Positions 26,966-35,732 of a stretch of 64,000 nt of DNA are shown here, one piece after another. The notes beneath the pieces are model-generated. The model did not search any database, was not told where the DNA came from, and saw nothing but the letters and a program-made list of their open reading frames with translations. The stretch is taken from assembly GCA_049322695.1 (NCBI GenBank), contig JBMORW010000021.1, positions 62,001-126,000 on the forward strand. Direction: 5' to 3'. Both the position numbers and the translations under genes were made by a program. The DNA comes from CALGKJ01 sp049322695 (lineage in GTDB: Bacteria; Bacillota; Clostridia; Lutisporales; Lutisporaceae). The first letter of the stretch is position 1; each line of letters starts with the position of its first letter.

Positions 26966-28222
26966 CTAATATAAACATCTGCTATTTTTGCTTGTATAAA
27001 GCCTTCTCTTTTCTTTCAATCCGATTACCTTAAGCAGCATGTCCATATCGTGAATAAAGCTCTTTGTTTTGGAGCAGCTTACCAAATACGGTGTTTTATC
27101 TGTACACATAAGCTCTTGTGACACTGAACCACAGCTGCTGAGAGGCAGAATTGCTTTGAAATCATAGCCCTTCCTTTTCAATTGATTGAATATGTATTTA
27201 TATGCCTCACTGCTTTTATCACAATTGTTTATTACTGCTATCGTCTTTTCTGCCACAAAATCATCACCAAGCCTGCTTAAGAGCTGCAAATTGGCATTAA
27301 AATGCATCAGATCACAGTCCAGTACTAATATGTCCAGAGTTGAGCTGCGAATAGATGATAGAGTAATATCATTCAGCTCTCTCCTTGTATCAACTATAGT
27401 AATATCCGATTTGAAGCGTATATGATTCAACAGCTTCATATACTGTTCAGTTTTTATACTCAACGCATCGCCCATTTTACCTGATATGATATTAAGTCTT
27501 CCCCGTTTGCAGCAGTTACTCAGTATATTTCTATAGTCTTCTCTTTCTAGAGTATAATCCAGCAGACCGTCGTATATATCATCAATTCCGAAAAAAATAT
27601 TTGCAGAAAAGCCTTCATCCATGTTTATAACACTTGTTTCATACCCAAACCCTGCAATACAGCTGGACAAATTCCATGCTGTATGTGATTTGCCAGTAAC
27701 ATGAGCCGAATATATCGCAATGACCATATGCTCCATAAACATGCATACATTATTTGCTTCAATGCTGTATTTATGCCTTTTCTTTAATTCACTTGAAAAC
27801 ACACTGCTCAACATCCATGATTTTTTTGCTTCTCTGTCGCCTGAGACTCCAAGGCTACTAGAGTTTCTTATTACTGCAGAAAAAATCATTTTTTCAAGAT
27901 CTGAAGCGTTTAGATTAAGTCCTATATGATAATCATATATGCCGTTTTCTTTCAAAAGTTCACAGAAACAGTCCGTTTTTTCATCTTCTTCACCATATAA
28001 AAAAATAACATGGTTATTGGTAGCTGCAATTTCAGATATCAGTTCTTCCATTGTTATATTTCCGGACAGCTTACCGGAGATTATCACGATACCGGCGCTT
28101 ATTGACTTGCATATTTCCATCAGGCTTTCTCTGCTGTAAGCATATTCAACAATATCAAGCACTTCAATTCCGGACAGGTAATTTTCCAGCTCAGGATAGC
28201 AGACAGCAATCACAGTTTTCAT
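26966..28222 (-). CDS. TadZ-like protein: atypical receiver plus degenerate ATPase
   Basis: A 418-residue protein and first gene of the operon. The N-terminal 120 residues look like an atypical receiver (AVCYPELENYLSGIEVLDIVEYAYS, IVIISGKLSG) without a clear phospho-acceptor. The rest follows the MinD/TadZ pattern: loop SAHVTGKSHTAWNLSS, strand SVINMDEGFSANIFFGI and DITIVDTRRELND. The loop keeps GKS but lacks the signature first lysine of deviant Walker A motifs. A consensus promoter lies upstream. Confidence 0.75.
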   Translation of the reverse strand: MKTVIAVCYPELENYLSGIEVLDIVEYAYSRESLMEICKSISAGIVIISGKLSGNITMEELISEIAATNNHVIFLYGEEDEKTDCFCELLKENGIYDYHIGLNLNASDLEKMIFSAVIRNSSSLGVSGDREAKKSWMLSSVFSSELKKRHKYSIEANNVCMFMEHMVIAIYSAHVTGKSHTAWNLSSCIAGFGYETSVINMDEGFSANIFFGIDDIYDGLLDYTLEREDYRNILSNCCKRGRLNIISGKMGDALSIKTEQYMKLLNHIRFKSDITIVDTRRELNDITLSSIRSSTLDILVLDCDLMHFNANLQLLSRLGDDFVAEKTIAVINNCDKSSEAYKYIFNQLKRKGYDFKAILPLSSCGSVSQELMCTDKTPYLVSCSKTKSFIHDMDMLLKVIGLKEKRRLYTSKNSRCLY

Positions 28223-28273
28223 GCTAACACTTCCCGTTCATATCACAAATTTACATATATTGACACTATTTGT

Positions 28274-28302
28274 ATTATATTCTATATAATTACAAAAGTC
28301 AA
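28274..28302 (-). promoter_or_regulatory. Promoter of the second Tad-like operon
   Basis: Minus strand TTGACT (28297-28302), 17-bp spacer, TATAAT (28274-28279). It precedes the TadZ-like start codon by about 50 bp and is the only strong promoter for the nine genes. Confidence 0.85.
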
Positions 28303-28463
28303 TATATAGTTACATTTTATAATACATTATGACCTTTATCAACGTATTTTTCATATATAATGCTATTCTATATTACTCCTGTTTGCATTATATATACTTG
28401 ATTATTCCTGGCTTTAGCGTTAATATATTAATGAAAGCAATGTTGATAATGCGAGGATAGTTT

Positions 28464-28712
28464 ATGAAAAAAAGAAAAAAAACAGGCAGTAAGGCCGATC
28501 AGATTGAAATAGGCGATATAAAGCTTAGAATCGGTGACAAGCTGTATATGAACGGAATATTGTACGGAGAAGTTGCTGATGAAAGTGACACTTTGTTTTT
28601 TTTAGCTAAGCCTCATAGGCAGGATATTATCCCAAGTCCGTATCTGAAGGAGAAGCTCATAGAGAACATACTTCTAGGTACATTCACCCTTGAAAAAATA
28701 AATTTTGAATAA
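28464..28712 (+). CDS. Small hypothetical protein
   Basis: An 82-residue soluble protein, lysine-rich at the start (MKKRKKTGSKADQIEIG), then a compact pattern of short strands (DIKLRIGDKLYMNGILYGEV). I recognise no family. The start has GAGGATAG upstream and a strong terminator begins at its stop codon, which supports it as a real single-gene unit. It is divergent from the Tad-like operon and may share its 240-bp regulatory region. Confidence 0.7.
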   Translation: MKKRKKTGSKADQIEIGDIKLRIGDKLYMNGILYGEVADESDTLFFLAKPHRQDIIPSPYLKEKLIENILLGTFTLEKINFE

Positions 28713-28751
28713 AAATAAGAGATTCATCATTGGTGATGAATCTCTTATTTT
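28712..28751. terminator. Bidirectional terminator
   Basis: Perfect 18-bp arms AAAATAAGAGATTCATCA / TGATGAATCTCTTATTTT around TTGG. It serves the small plus-strand gene and the convergent deacetylase gene, whose stop it overlaps. Confidence 0.92.
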
Positions 28752-29863
28752 GCTTTGTTATATATTATTACTTTTTTATTCTTTACTGCATCAGGATTCA
28801 ATTTGCTGCTTTCTTCTTCCGGGATGCTTATAGTATTTGGATTTCCATCGCTGATATACCTTTCTGAAGGTTTTTTATCAAAATGTGCAAGCCAGTCATA
28901 AAGTCCTGTTCCTGCCGTATTCATCTCGCTGGCCCTAATCCTTGGAAGCCTGGCGGGATCAAAGTCTGCATTATTTGGTGCAGGTGCGGGATTGCTTCCT
29001 ACCTTTAAAACTGCCCTATGATTGTAGCTTGTTCCATTATACTCTCCACTGATAACATACCTGTAATTATCACCCTTTGGAGCTGCGCCATAAGGCAAAG
29101 CCAGAGAAAAGACCTCGAAGCCTTCAATATACTTTGCTGTGTTTGCTGCATGTCCTGCAAGTGACTTTTGTACTTCTTCCATAGTTGATTTTCCGAGATT
29201 CTCATGGTTGTATCCATGATTTCCGATTTCATAGCCATTATTTATTAGAAACTCGTATTTCTCCTTTATCAGCTCCTTCTGCCTGAATGGGACAGGATAA
29301 AATACATAGAAGCTTGCACCCCTGCCGAAGTCCGGATGATTCTTGAAAAATTCTTCCATTATTCCTACTGCACAGTTCGGGTCAATACGTTTCTCTCCAT
29401 TTTCCTCAATCAAGTTAAACTGATTCAACAAGCCGTCATCAAAAGTAAGTACAACAGGAGTAAAGCCTGCCTCCACATTTATGTTGTTATTGATATAATC
29501 TTTAAGGCTTATTACTCTATAACCCTTATCGTATAAAGTCTGCAAATCCTTCCTGAAATTATCGGGTGTTCTTACCCACTCACTTTCATTGTTATCTATA
29601 CCATGATACATCAGCAGCATTATTTTGCCATTCTCATTAGGCTTTGTTTTTTCATAATCAATAGGAGTCTGTGTATCATTATTCTCCTTTTCATCTGTAT
29701 TCTCAGCTTTGTCCGTCTCTGCAGGAGCTGCTGTCGGCTCAACCTGTGCTACAGGAGGATTGTCCATTGGATTTTTTATTGTATTTGCGACACAGCCTGT
29801 GTTCACAACCAGTATGAAAGTAACGAGAATTATTACTGCAAATATTGTTTTTTTGCTTTTCAC
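28745..29863 (-). CDS. Polysaccharide deacetylase family lipoprotein
   Basis: A 372-residue exported lipoprotein (lipobox VNTGC, lipidated C24) with a Pro/Glu/Thr-rich linker to residue 75 and a NodB-type domain. Motif 1 TFDDG is at 140-144 and motif 2 NHGYNHE follows near residue 215; LMYHGID at 84-90 is the usual N-terminal strand. It should remove acetyl groups from a cell-wall or capsule polysaccharide. The domain is close to the YadE/PgaB-like group acting on N-acetylglucosamine polymers, but the exact substrate cannot be told. Confidence 0.9.
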   Translation of the reverse strand: MKSKKTIFAVIILVTFILVVNTGCVANTIKNPMDNPPVAQVEPTAAPAETDKAENTDEKENNDTQTPIDYEKTKPNENGKIMLLMYHGIDNNESEWVRTPDNFRKDLQTLYDKGYRVISLKDYINNNINVEAGFTPVVLTFDDGLLNQFNLIEENGEKRIDPNCAVGIMEEFFKNHPDFGRGASFYVFYPVPFRQKELIKEKYEFLINNGYEIGNHGYNHENLGKSTMEEVQKSLAGHAANTAKYIEGFEVFSLALPYGAAPKGDNYRYVISGEYNGTSYNHRAVLKVGSNPAPAPNNADFDPARLPRIRASEMNTAGTGLYDWLAHFDKKPSERYISDGNPNTISIPEEESSKLNPDAVKNKKVIIYNKAK

Positions 29864-30092
29864 TTAACCACCTTCCAATCCGTAAGCCAATTATATCAAA
29901 TATGACTCCGGATTTCGACAGTTTGTTCCGATTTTCTAAGCTTTACTTTTTGGCACTTATTGAAATTTCTTCTTTGGGTGACATGATTTGACGATGTGTT
30001 TTCGCTGCAGTTGGGCAAAATAATAATGTCCTTTGCTAGAGTATGGATTCTGAAGAATACTGCAAGCTCAGATATATTTGGAGGGATTTATA

Positions 30093-30281
30093 ATGTCAAT
30101 GCGACATGCAAAGTTTACCAATATTAAAGGAAACCGCGAAGAATTTGCTGCAGAATTAATACTCCCCCAGGATAGACATTTTCATCGAGAAGCAAAGTCT
30201 CAGAAAACACAGCTCCAAAGCAGACATAAACATGGTGCACATAAAGGTATAAAGGTTCCGATAAAGAGAAAGATGACATAA
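30093..30281 (+). CDS. Small basic hypothetical protein
   Basis: A 62-residue protein starting at an ATG 9 bases after TTGGAGGGA. It is rich in His, Lys, Arg and Gln (HFHREAKSQKTQLQSRHKHG) and has no membrane segment. I know no family. Its own hairpin terminator follows within 10 bp. The next gene is a spore protein, so expression during sporulation is possible but no sigma-G or sigma-F promoter could be read with confidence. Confidence 0.6.
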   Translation: MSMRHAKFTNIKGNREEFAAELILPQDRHFHREAKSQKTQLQSRHKHGAHKGIKVPIKRKMT

Positions 30282-30290
30282 CTATAAGGC

Positions 30291-30325
30291 ATGACTCGGG
30301 TATCGATGATACCTGTGTCTGTCTT
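30291..30325 (+). terminator. Terminator after the small basic gene
   Basis: Imperfect hairpin GACTCGGGTATC / GATACCTGTGTC followed by TGTCTTTTATTTTT. Confidence 0.75.
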
Positions 30326-30560
30326 TTATTTTTCCTTCGTTTTTATAGGTTTATATAAAATTTCCTGAATCTATAATTATATGCACAGCATATCGATTTT
30401 ATACATAAAAACATTAAGTTCTAACATATTTTTTTCACAAAGGGTTAAATTAAATATAAGAAGACATATGATTTTCATTAATGGTTGATAGTCATAGTCT
30501 ATTAGTAATCTAATCATCAAAATCAGTGATTTCTATTATAATTTCGAAGGAGGAAATACC

Positions 30561-30785
30561 ATGGCAGCAGGAAGCGGAAGATATAATAAAGGATTGGAAG
30601 TGCCAAAAGCACATAAGGCACTTGATAATATGAAGTATGAAATTGCATCTGAGCTAAACCTACCTGTACATCAAGGCTCAGAGGATTATTGGGGAAATCT
30701 TTCCGCAAAGGACTGCGGAAGAGTCGGCGGAAGAATGGTTAAAAAGCTTGTTCAAATGGCTGAAGCTCAATTAGAGAATAAGTAA
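30561..30785 (+). CDS. Small acid-soluble spore protein, alpha/beta type
   Basis: A 74-residue alpha/beta-type SASP, a DNA-coating protein of dormant spores. Conserved segments are LDNMKYEIASELNLP, where the germination protease cleaves just after the first E-I-A, and the C-terminal GNLSAKDCGRVGGRMVKKLV. Compared with the standard GNLTSRQNGSVGG pattern, Q-N is replaced by D-C, an uncommon cysteine. GAAGGAGG lies 8 bases before the ATG. This gene shows that the organism forms endospores. Confidence 0.93.
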   Translation: MAAGSGRYNKGLEVPKAHKALDNMKYEIASELNLPVHQGSEDYWGNLSAKDCGRVGGRMVKKLVQMAEAQLENK

Positions 30786-30803
30786 AATGTCATATTAGCA
30801 AAA

Positions 30804-30845
30804 AAAAACAAAAATCAGGCAAATACTTGTCTGATTTTTGTTTTT
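30804..30845 (+). terminator. Terminator of the spore protein gene
   Basis: 15-bp arms AAAAACAAAAATCAG / CTGATTTTTGTTTTT with a 12-base loop. Confidence 0.9.
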
Positions 30846-30923
30846 GAAAATAAAATTTACTATATGCTATAATTATATGGATAGCAGACAATTAAGAAGT
30901 TATGCAATTAAGGAGCTGATATT

Positions 30924-31448
30924 ATGAATAATGAATCAAATAGAATTGCTTCAAATAAACTCGTCCTCTTATTTATTATGAAGAAAGCGGACATGCCTTT
31001 GACCAAATCACAGCTCAGCAACATAGTACTGGAAAACAATCTCATCAACTATTTCACATTGCAGCAGTATATAACTGAGCTTGAGGAGGCAGAGCTCATA
31101 AAGATAGTTGATCCAAACAAAAAAGAAGCCTATATAGTGACAGACAGCGGAATAAAAACACTGGATGTGCTGGTAGACCGTATTCCCGGCGGAATAAAAA
31201 AAATACTGAGCGATTACATAGAACGCAATAAAGACAATCTGAAAAAGGAATCACACATAATTGCTGATTATGCCAAGCAGGCAGAGAATGAATATATAGT
31301 TAACCTTAAGGTTATGGAAAATGATATAGCACTTATAGATCTGAAGCTTAGTGTTGTGTCATCCAGGCAGGCAAAATTTATATGTGAAAAATGGAAGAAC
31401 TCTTCCCAAATAATATACAAGCAAATAATGGACACATTAATAAACTAA
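30924..31448 (+). CDS. DUF4364 family protein
   Basis: A 174-residue protein of the DUF4364 family, common in Clostridia and of unknown role. Residues 10-75 read like a winged helix (LVLLFIMKKADMPLTKSQLSNIVLENNLI, LQQYITELEEAELI), so DNA binding is likely. The C-terminal half is a mixed helix-strand domain ending CEKWKNSSQIIYKQIMDTL. AAGGAGC precedes the ATG and a GC-rich terminator follows. Confidence 0.83.
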   Translation: MNNESNRIASNKLVLLFIMKKADMPLTKSQLSNIVLENNLINYFTLQQYITELEEAELIKIVDPNKKEAYIVTDSGIKTLDVLVDRIPGGIKKILSDYIERNKDNLKKESHIIADYAKQAENEYIVNLKVMENDIALIDLKLSVVSSRQAKFICEKWKNSSQIIYKQIMDTLIN

Positions 31449-31450
31449 AA

Positions 31451-31470
31451 AAGGCGGCATGTGCCGCCTT
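31451..31470. terminator. Terminator after the DUF4364 gene
   Basis: AAGGCGGCA / TGCCGCCTT, 9 perfect GC-rich pairs with a 2-base centre, flanked by A and T tracts. Confidence 0.85.
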
Positions 31471-31495
31471 TCTCATGTCAACTCTGTAGATACTC

Positions 31496-32263
31496 TCACC
31501 TAACTCTGGCTGTCATGTATCTACAGGCTTCCTTAACAAATGCATCAAAGATTTTTCGCTGCTCAGAACATTGCATAAACATCATTTCAGGATGCCATTG
31601 AACACCAATTAAAAACCTGCTTCCTACTACCTCATATGCCTCCAATAATCCGTCTTCAGAATATGCTGTAGGAGCAAATCCTTCTGCCAATATCCTAACT
31701 GCCTGATGATGATAGGAATTGACTCCAAGCCTGTTTACGCCGAGTATGTCATTCAGCTTTGAAGGTACAGAAATATCAACATTATGAATAACATTATACC
31801 TTTCCTGCCCATGGCCGCTGTGCTTCAACTCTATTCCAAGCTGCTCGTAAATATCCTGGTAAAGCGCTCCCCCTGCTGCCACATTCAGCAGCTGCATTCC
31901 TCTGCATATTCCAAGTATAGGAACACCTGCAGCAAAAGCCTTCCTTGCCAGCTTTATTTCAAAGCTGTCTCTTTTTTCGGAAACAAGGATATTTTCAACC
32001 TCAATACGTTCATCGTAATATCCCGGGTATACATCTTCTCCCCCCGAAAACAATATCCCATCCGCCATAGAAAGCAGCTCATGTATATTATCATCATCTG
32101 CAATATTCGGAATCATAAATGGCAAGCCACCGCTTTTTTGAACTGCCGCAATATAGTCCCAGGTACACATCTCCATATCCTGTCCTATTACCCCTCTGAC
32201 CCTTTTGTTCTGCAGTTCACTTGCCGCAACATGGTAACAGCTGATAAGAATCTTGGGCTTCAC
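31496..32263 (-). CDS. Class I glutamine amidotransferase-like hydrolase (peptidase C26)
   Basis: A 255-residue peptidase C26 protein, the family of gamma-glutamyl-GABA hydrolase PuuD. The nucleophile elbow GICRGMQLLN carries C120, and the catalytic His-Glu pair is in GVQWHPEMM. GILFSGGEDVYPGYYDE is the substrate-loop region. I choose the GTG at 32263 because GGAAGGAAG lies 8 bases upstream; the frame is open to 32293. It should cleave gamma-glutamyl amide bonds; no polyamine genes are next to it, so the substrate is open. Confidence 0.88.
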   Translation of the reverse strand: MKPKILISCYHVAASELQNKRVRGVIGQDMEMCTWDYIAAVQKSGGLPFMIPNIADDDNIHELLSMADGILFSGGEDVYPGYYDERIEVENILVSEKRDSFEIKLARKAFAAGVPILGICRGMQLLNVAAGGALYQDIYEQLGIELKHSGHGQERYNVIHNVDISVPSKLNDILGVNRLGVNSYHHQAVRILAEGFAPTAYSEDGLLEAYEVVGSRFLIGVQWHPEMMFMQCSEQRKIFDAFVKEACRYMTARVR

Positions 32264-32503
32264 ACTATTACTTCCTTCCACAAATAGTTTCACTTATCGG
32301 GTATATAATATAGCTATAATACAGATTATGTCTAAACAGACTGTTTGGAATAATTATCTGCACAGCAAATCATTCTAACTAAATTGTACCAAAAAACAGT
32401 TGTATATAAAATATTGACCGTAGCAATATATGCCTATTATTGTTATAATGTTATTTGAAAAAGCTTGAAATACTTATTTAATAGATATATCGGAGGTATA
32501 CAT

Positions 32504-33592
32504 ATGAAAATAGGCTTAGTTGGTCTTCCTCTTGTAGGCAAAACCACCTTCTTCAATTTGCTTACACATGCTCATGCAGAGGTTTCTAATTTTGCTACCG
32601 GAAAGGTATCTTCAAATATTGGTTCTGCAAAGGTTCCGGACCAAAGGATAGACTTTCTGGCGAAGCTTTATAATCCCAGAAAGACTACATATGCTCAAAT
32701 GGACTTTATAGATGTTCCCGGGCTGGTAAGCGGAGCCAGCACAGGAAAAGGCGTAGGAAATCAATTCCTTGAGGACATCAGAAAGGTTGATGCTCTTGTA
32801 CATATAGTGAGAGCCTTTGAAAACCCTGATGTTTTACATGTTGACGGCTCTGTTGACCCAATGCGGGACATCGAAACCATCAATATGGAACTGCTTTTTG
32901 CCGACCTTGGAATCATTGATAACAGAATAGAAAGAATTAACACAGGAAAAAAAGTAACTAAAGAAAATCTTGCAGAAAAAGAAGTTCTTGTAAAATGTAA
33001 GGAAGGTTTGGAGAATGGTCTTCTCATACATCAAATCAACCTTACCGAGGAAGAAAAGGAGCTTCTCAAAACCTTCAGCTTCCTATCTGAAAAGCCGATG
33101 ATACTTGTAATAAATGTTGATGAAGATTCGCTTAAGAGCGGCGTTTATCCGCAAAAAGGACAAATCCAGCAGTATGCAAAGGAACGCAATGCTCCTATCA
33201 TGGAAATTTGCGCCAGAGCTGAAGCTGAAATCAGCGAGCTGGAAGAGGAAGACAGGCTTATGTTCATGGAGGAGCTTGGAATAACTCGTTCCGGTATAGA
33301 TATACTTGCCGAAACCACCTACAACTACATGGGACTTATTTCCTTCCTTACTGCAGGTGAGGATGAGGTAAGAGCATGGACAATCAAGAAGGGCACCGAT
33401 GCTAAAAAAGCTGCCGGAAAGATACACTCCGATATAGAAAGAGGCTTCATAAGAGCTGAGGTAGTCAAATATAAGGATATCCATGAGCTTGGCAGCATGG
33501 TCAAGGTTAAGGAGAAAGGCCTCTTCAGACTTGAAGGTAAGGAATACATAGTAGAAGACGGAGATATTATCAATTTCAGATTCAATGTATAA
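32504..33592 (+). CDS. ychF: Ribosome-binding ATPase YchF
   Basis: A 362-residue Obg-family P-loop protein. G1 is GLPLVGKTTFFN at the N-terminus, G3 is DVPGLVSGAS, and the C-terminal TGS-like domain (AWTIKKGTDAKKAAGKIHSDIERGFIRAEVVKYKD) is typical of YchF/OLA1. Known relatives bind the ribosome and prefer ATP. The ATG at 32504 has CGGAGGT 7 bases upstream; a longer frame from 32465 has no support. Slightly diverged from standard YchF, as its G1 lacks the usual N of GLPNVGKS. Confidence 0.9.
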   Translation: MKIGLVGLPLVGKTTFFNLLTHAHAEVSNFATGKVSSNIGSAKVPDQRIDFLAKLYNPRKTTYAQMDFIDVPGLVSGASTGKGVGNQFLEDIRKVDALVHIVRAFENPDVLHVDGSVDPMRDIETINMELLFADLGIIDNRIERINTGKKVTKENLAEKEVLVKCKEGLENGLLIHQINLTEEEKELLKTFSFLSEKPMILVINVDEDSLKSGVYPQKGQIQQYAKERNAPIMEICARAEAEISELEEEDRLMFMEELGITRSGIDILAETTYNYMGLISFLTAGEDEVRAWTIKKGTDAKKAAGKIHSDIERGFIRAEVVKYKDIHELGSMVKVKEKGLFRLEGKEYIVEDGDIINFRFNV

Positions 33593-33595
33593 ACC

Positions 33596-33618
33596 AAGCA
33601 GTGCCATTGGCACTGCTT
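33596..33618. terminator. Terminator between ychF and the TetR gene
   Basis: AAGCAGTGCC / GGCACTGCTT, 10 perfect pairs with loop ATT, between convergent genes. Confidence 0.85.
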
Positions 33619-33620
33619 CA

Positions 33621-34226
33621 TTATAGCTTTATTGTAAATCTTTTAAAAAGCTCCATTATATCCTTTATTATCTCAGACAAAATTTGATTTGCATCTTTTC
33701 CAGGCTCCCTTTTAAAATAGACTAAAAGCCTGCCATTTATATAATTACTTGCGATGCTGCTCAATATTAAAAGCAGCTCTTGGTCTTCCTGTGCAATATT
33801 CAGATTCTTAATAAGTTCTTCAGTCATCAGTAGGGCAATTTTAGGTGGCTGCAGTCTGTTCAGTAATTCTTCGGGTATTGCGTTTCCTACATTTTCCACA
33901 AAAACAGTGCTGAATACATTAGGATTCTTGCAGAAATAACTGACATAGCTTTCAGTCATACTTTTGATTCTGTCTATTCCAAGCTCCTTTGGATGCCTGT
34001 CGTTTATAACATACTCATGGCATTCATCAAGAAAATCCGCAATGCAGTACAACAACAACGTATCCAGGTCACTAAAATAATTATATATGGTTGCGTAGGA
34101 ATAACCTGCAAGATCAGCTACCTTTCTTGCTGTTATACCCTTTATTCCTTCCTCCCTGATAATTTTCTTGGCAGCCTCTATAAAATAGCCCATAATTCTC
34201 TGCTTTTGGATTTCCTTTTTACTCAC
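33621..34226 (-). CDS. TetR family transcriptional regulator
   Basis: A 201-residue TetR regulator. The helix-turn-helix is at about residues 15-60 (EAAKKIIREEGIKGITARKVADLAGYSYATIYNYFSDLDTLL), followed by an all-helical ligand domain. It stands alone; its target may be itself or a distant gene. A 15-bp palindrome 67-81 bp upstream of its start is a candidate operator. Confidence 0.92.
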   Translation of the reverse strand: MSKKEIQKQRIMGYFIEAAKKIIREEGIKGITARKVADLAGYSYATIYNYFSDLDTLLLYCIADFLDECHEYVINDRHPKELGIDRIKSMTESYVSYFCKNPNVFSTVFVENVGNAIPEELLNRLQPPKIALLMTEELIKNLNIAQEDQELLLILSSIASNYINGRLLVYFKREPGKDANQILSEIIKDIMELFKRFTIKL

Positions 34227-34292
34227 CCTGCCATCACTCCTTCAAGAAATTTACATAATTAAGGAAAACCCTGAGTAAACTAAGTTTAAATA

Positions 34293-34307
34293 ATTAACGT
34301 TGTTAAT
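34293..34307 (-). promoter_or_regulatory. Candidate TetR operator
   Basis: ATTAAC-GTT-GTTAAT, a perfect 6-bp-arm palindrome in the leader of the tetR gene; a related half-site GTTGTTAAT occurs again at about 34319-34327. Assignment to the adjacent regulator is inferred from position only. Confidence 0.45.
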
Positions 34308-34344
34308 ACTATTATGGGTTGTTAATCAGTTTTTGTCAAGAAAA

Positions 34345-34373
34345 AAACTCCCTATCAATATAGAAGGAGTTTT
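34345..34373 (-). terminator. folC terminator
   Basis: AAAACTCC / GGAGTTTT; on the minus strand the hairpin ends in a run of T and lies 8 bp past the folC stop. Confidence 0.8.
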
Positions 34374-34381
34374 AGGTCAAG

Positions 34382-35671
34382 CTATTTTGTCAGATGTTCA
34401 TATACACTTCCTGCAAGGTATAGTGATCCGCATACACATAGCATTCCATCATCACCGCACAGCTCCTTAGCCTTTTCCACTGCTCCTACAATGTTTTCAT
34501 CATAATAAACCTCACTGCAGTAGGGCTTTATATGTTCAGCCATTTCCTGTGCAGTCATAGCCCTGGGGCTGACGGGCTGTGTTGCCATGACCTTATCTGC
34601 CAGCGGCATAAGCTGCTTTATGGCATAGTCATAGTTTTTGTCCTTAAGCATGCCAAATACAAATATTATCCTTTTATCTCCAAAATATTTTATCAGTGCA
34701 GCCTTAAGAGAATCCACACCATCATCATTATGAGCGCCGTCAATAAGAATCAACGGCTTTTGGCTGACTACACTGAGTCTGCATGGCCACTTGGCCGTCT
34801 CCAAACCTCTTCTGATATGCTCGCCCTTTATTATGTATCCCATTTCTCTGAGCTGTGCAGCAACCTCAATTACTACTGCAGCATTTTTAAGCTGATGCTC
34901 ACCTAAAAGGGGAAGCTTAAGCTCTTTCAAGCATATGTATTCACTGCAGTAGTCAAAAACATGACCGTTTGCATCTGACGCTATTGGTTTTATATGGTTT
35001 TCCGTTACCTTTATGAGTTTTGCATTCTGTTTCAGACATTTGTCCTCCACAATTCTTGCGGCGGCGTCAAATCTTTGAGGATAGAGCACCACTGTCGAAT
35101 TTTTCTTTATTATACCTGCTTTTTCCCCGGCTATAGCTTCTATAGTATCGCCGAGTATATCCATATGGTCATAGCTTATAGAGGTTATTGCTGCTACTTC
35201 AGCATCAATAACATTTGTCGCATCATACTCTCCTCCAAGTCCTACCTCAATGACTGCAATATCAACCTTCTTTGCTTCAAAATACAGAAATGCCATTGCT
35301 GTAAGCATTTCAAACTGAGTCGGCTCCTCCAGTTTGTTCTTCTTCATGTATTCTATTGTTTCAATGACCCTCAGAGCATAATAAGTAAAATCTTCCTCAG
35401 ATATTTCTTCATAATTTATGGACATTCTTTCTGTGTTTCTATACAAATGCGGAGAAATATACATACCTGCTCTGTAGCCTGCCTGAGCCAGTATGTTAGT
35501 AATCATGGAAGTGGTGGAGCCTTTGCCGTTGGTGCCTGCAACATGTACAAACTTTATCCTCCTGTGAGGGTTGCCTAAAAGCTCAAGAAGCTTGGCTGTT
35601 CTCTCCAAACCCGGTCTGAGACCAAACCTTAAAGTACTCTCTATGTGCCTTACTACCTCATTATAATTCAT
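34382..35671 (-). CDS. folC: Folylpolyglutamate synthase / dihydrofolate synthase
   Basis: A 429-residue Mur-ligase-type enzyme that adds glutamates to folates. P-loop VAGTNGKGSTTSM is at about residues 44-56, followed by MYISPHLYRNTERMSIN, GLGGEYDATN, the magnesium-site histidine segment TSISYDHMDILG, and IDGAHNDDG near residue 310. The ATG at 35671 is preferred over the GTG two codons earlier because GAGGTG then sits at normal spacing. It is 60 bp after valS and likely co-transcribed from the valS T-box promoter. Confidence 0.94.
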   Translation of the reverse strand: MNYNEVVRHIESTLRFGLRPGLERTAKLLELLGNPHRRIKFVHVAGTNGKGSTTSMITNILAQAGYRAGMYISPHLYRNTERMSINYEEISEEDFTYYALRVIETIEYMKKNKLEEPTQFEMLTAMAFLYFEAKKVDIAVIEVGLGGEYDATNVIDAEVAAITSISYDHMDILGDTIEAIAGEKAGIIKKNSTVVLYPQRFDAAARIVEDKCLKQNAKLIKVTENHIKPIASDANGHVFDYCSEYICLKELKLPLLGEHQLKNAAVVIEVAAQLREMGYIIKGEHIRRGLETAKWPCRLSVVSQKPLILIDGAHNDDGVDSLKAALIKYFGDKRIIFVFGMLKDKNYDYAIKQLMPLADKVMATQPVSPRAMTAQEMAEHIKPYCSEVYYDENIVGAVEKAKELCGDDGMLCVCGSLYLAGSVYEHLTK

Positions 35672-35693
35672 AATCACACCTCACAAATCCGAA

Positions 35694-35726
35694 GACGCAG
35701 GGGACAGGTACCTTGTCTCCTGCGTC
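35694..35726. other. Hairpin between valS and folC
   Basis: GACGCAGG / CCTGCGTC flank an inner GGACAGGTACCTTGTCT near-palindrome, giving an almost continuous 14-bp stem. GGGGACAGGTACC-type palindromes are seen in other Firmicutes as dispersed elements. No T run follows on the minus strand, so it may attenuate rather than end transcription into folC. Confidence 0.6.
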
Positions 35727-35732
35727 CCCTTA

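Noticed and set aside
30281..30560. Sigma-G promoter before the spore protein gene
   Set aside because: Several weak GCATA/CATNNTA-like pieces exist but none with both boxes at 17-18 bp, so no promoter is called.
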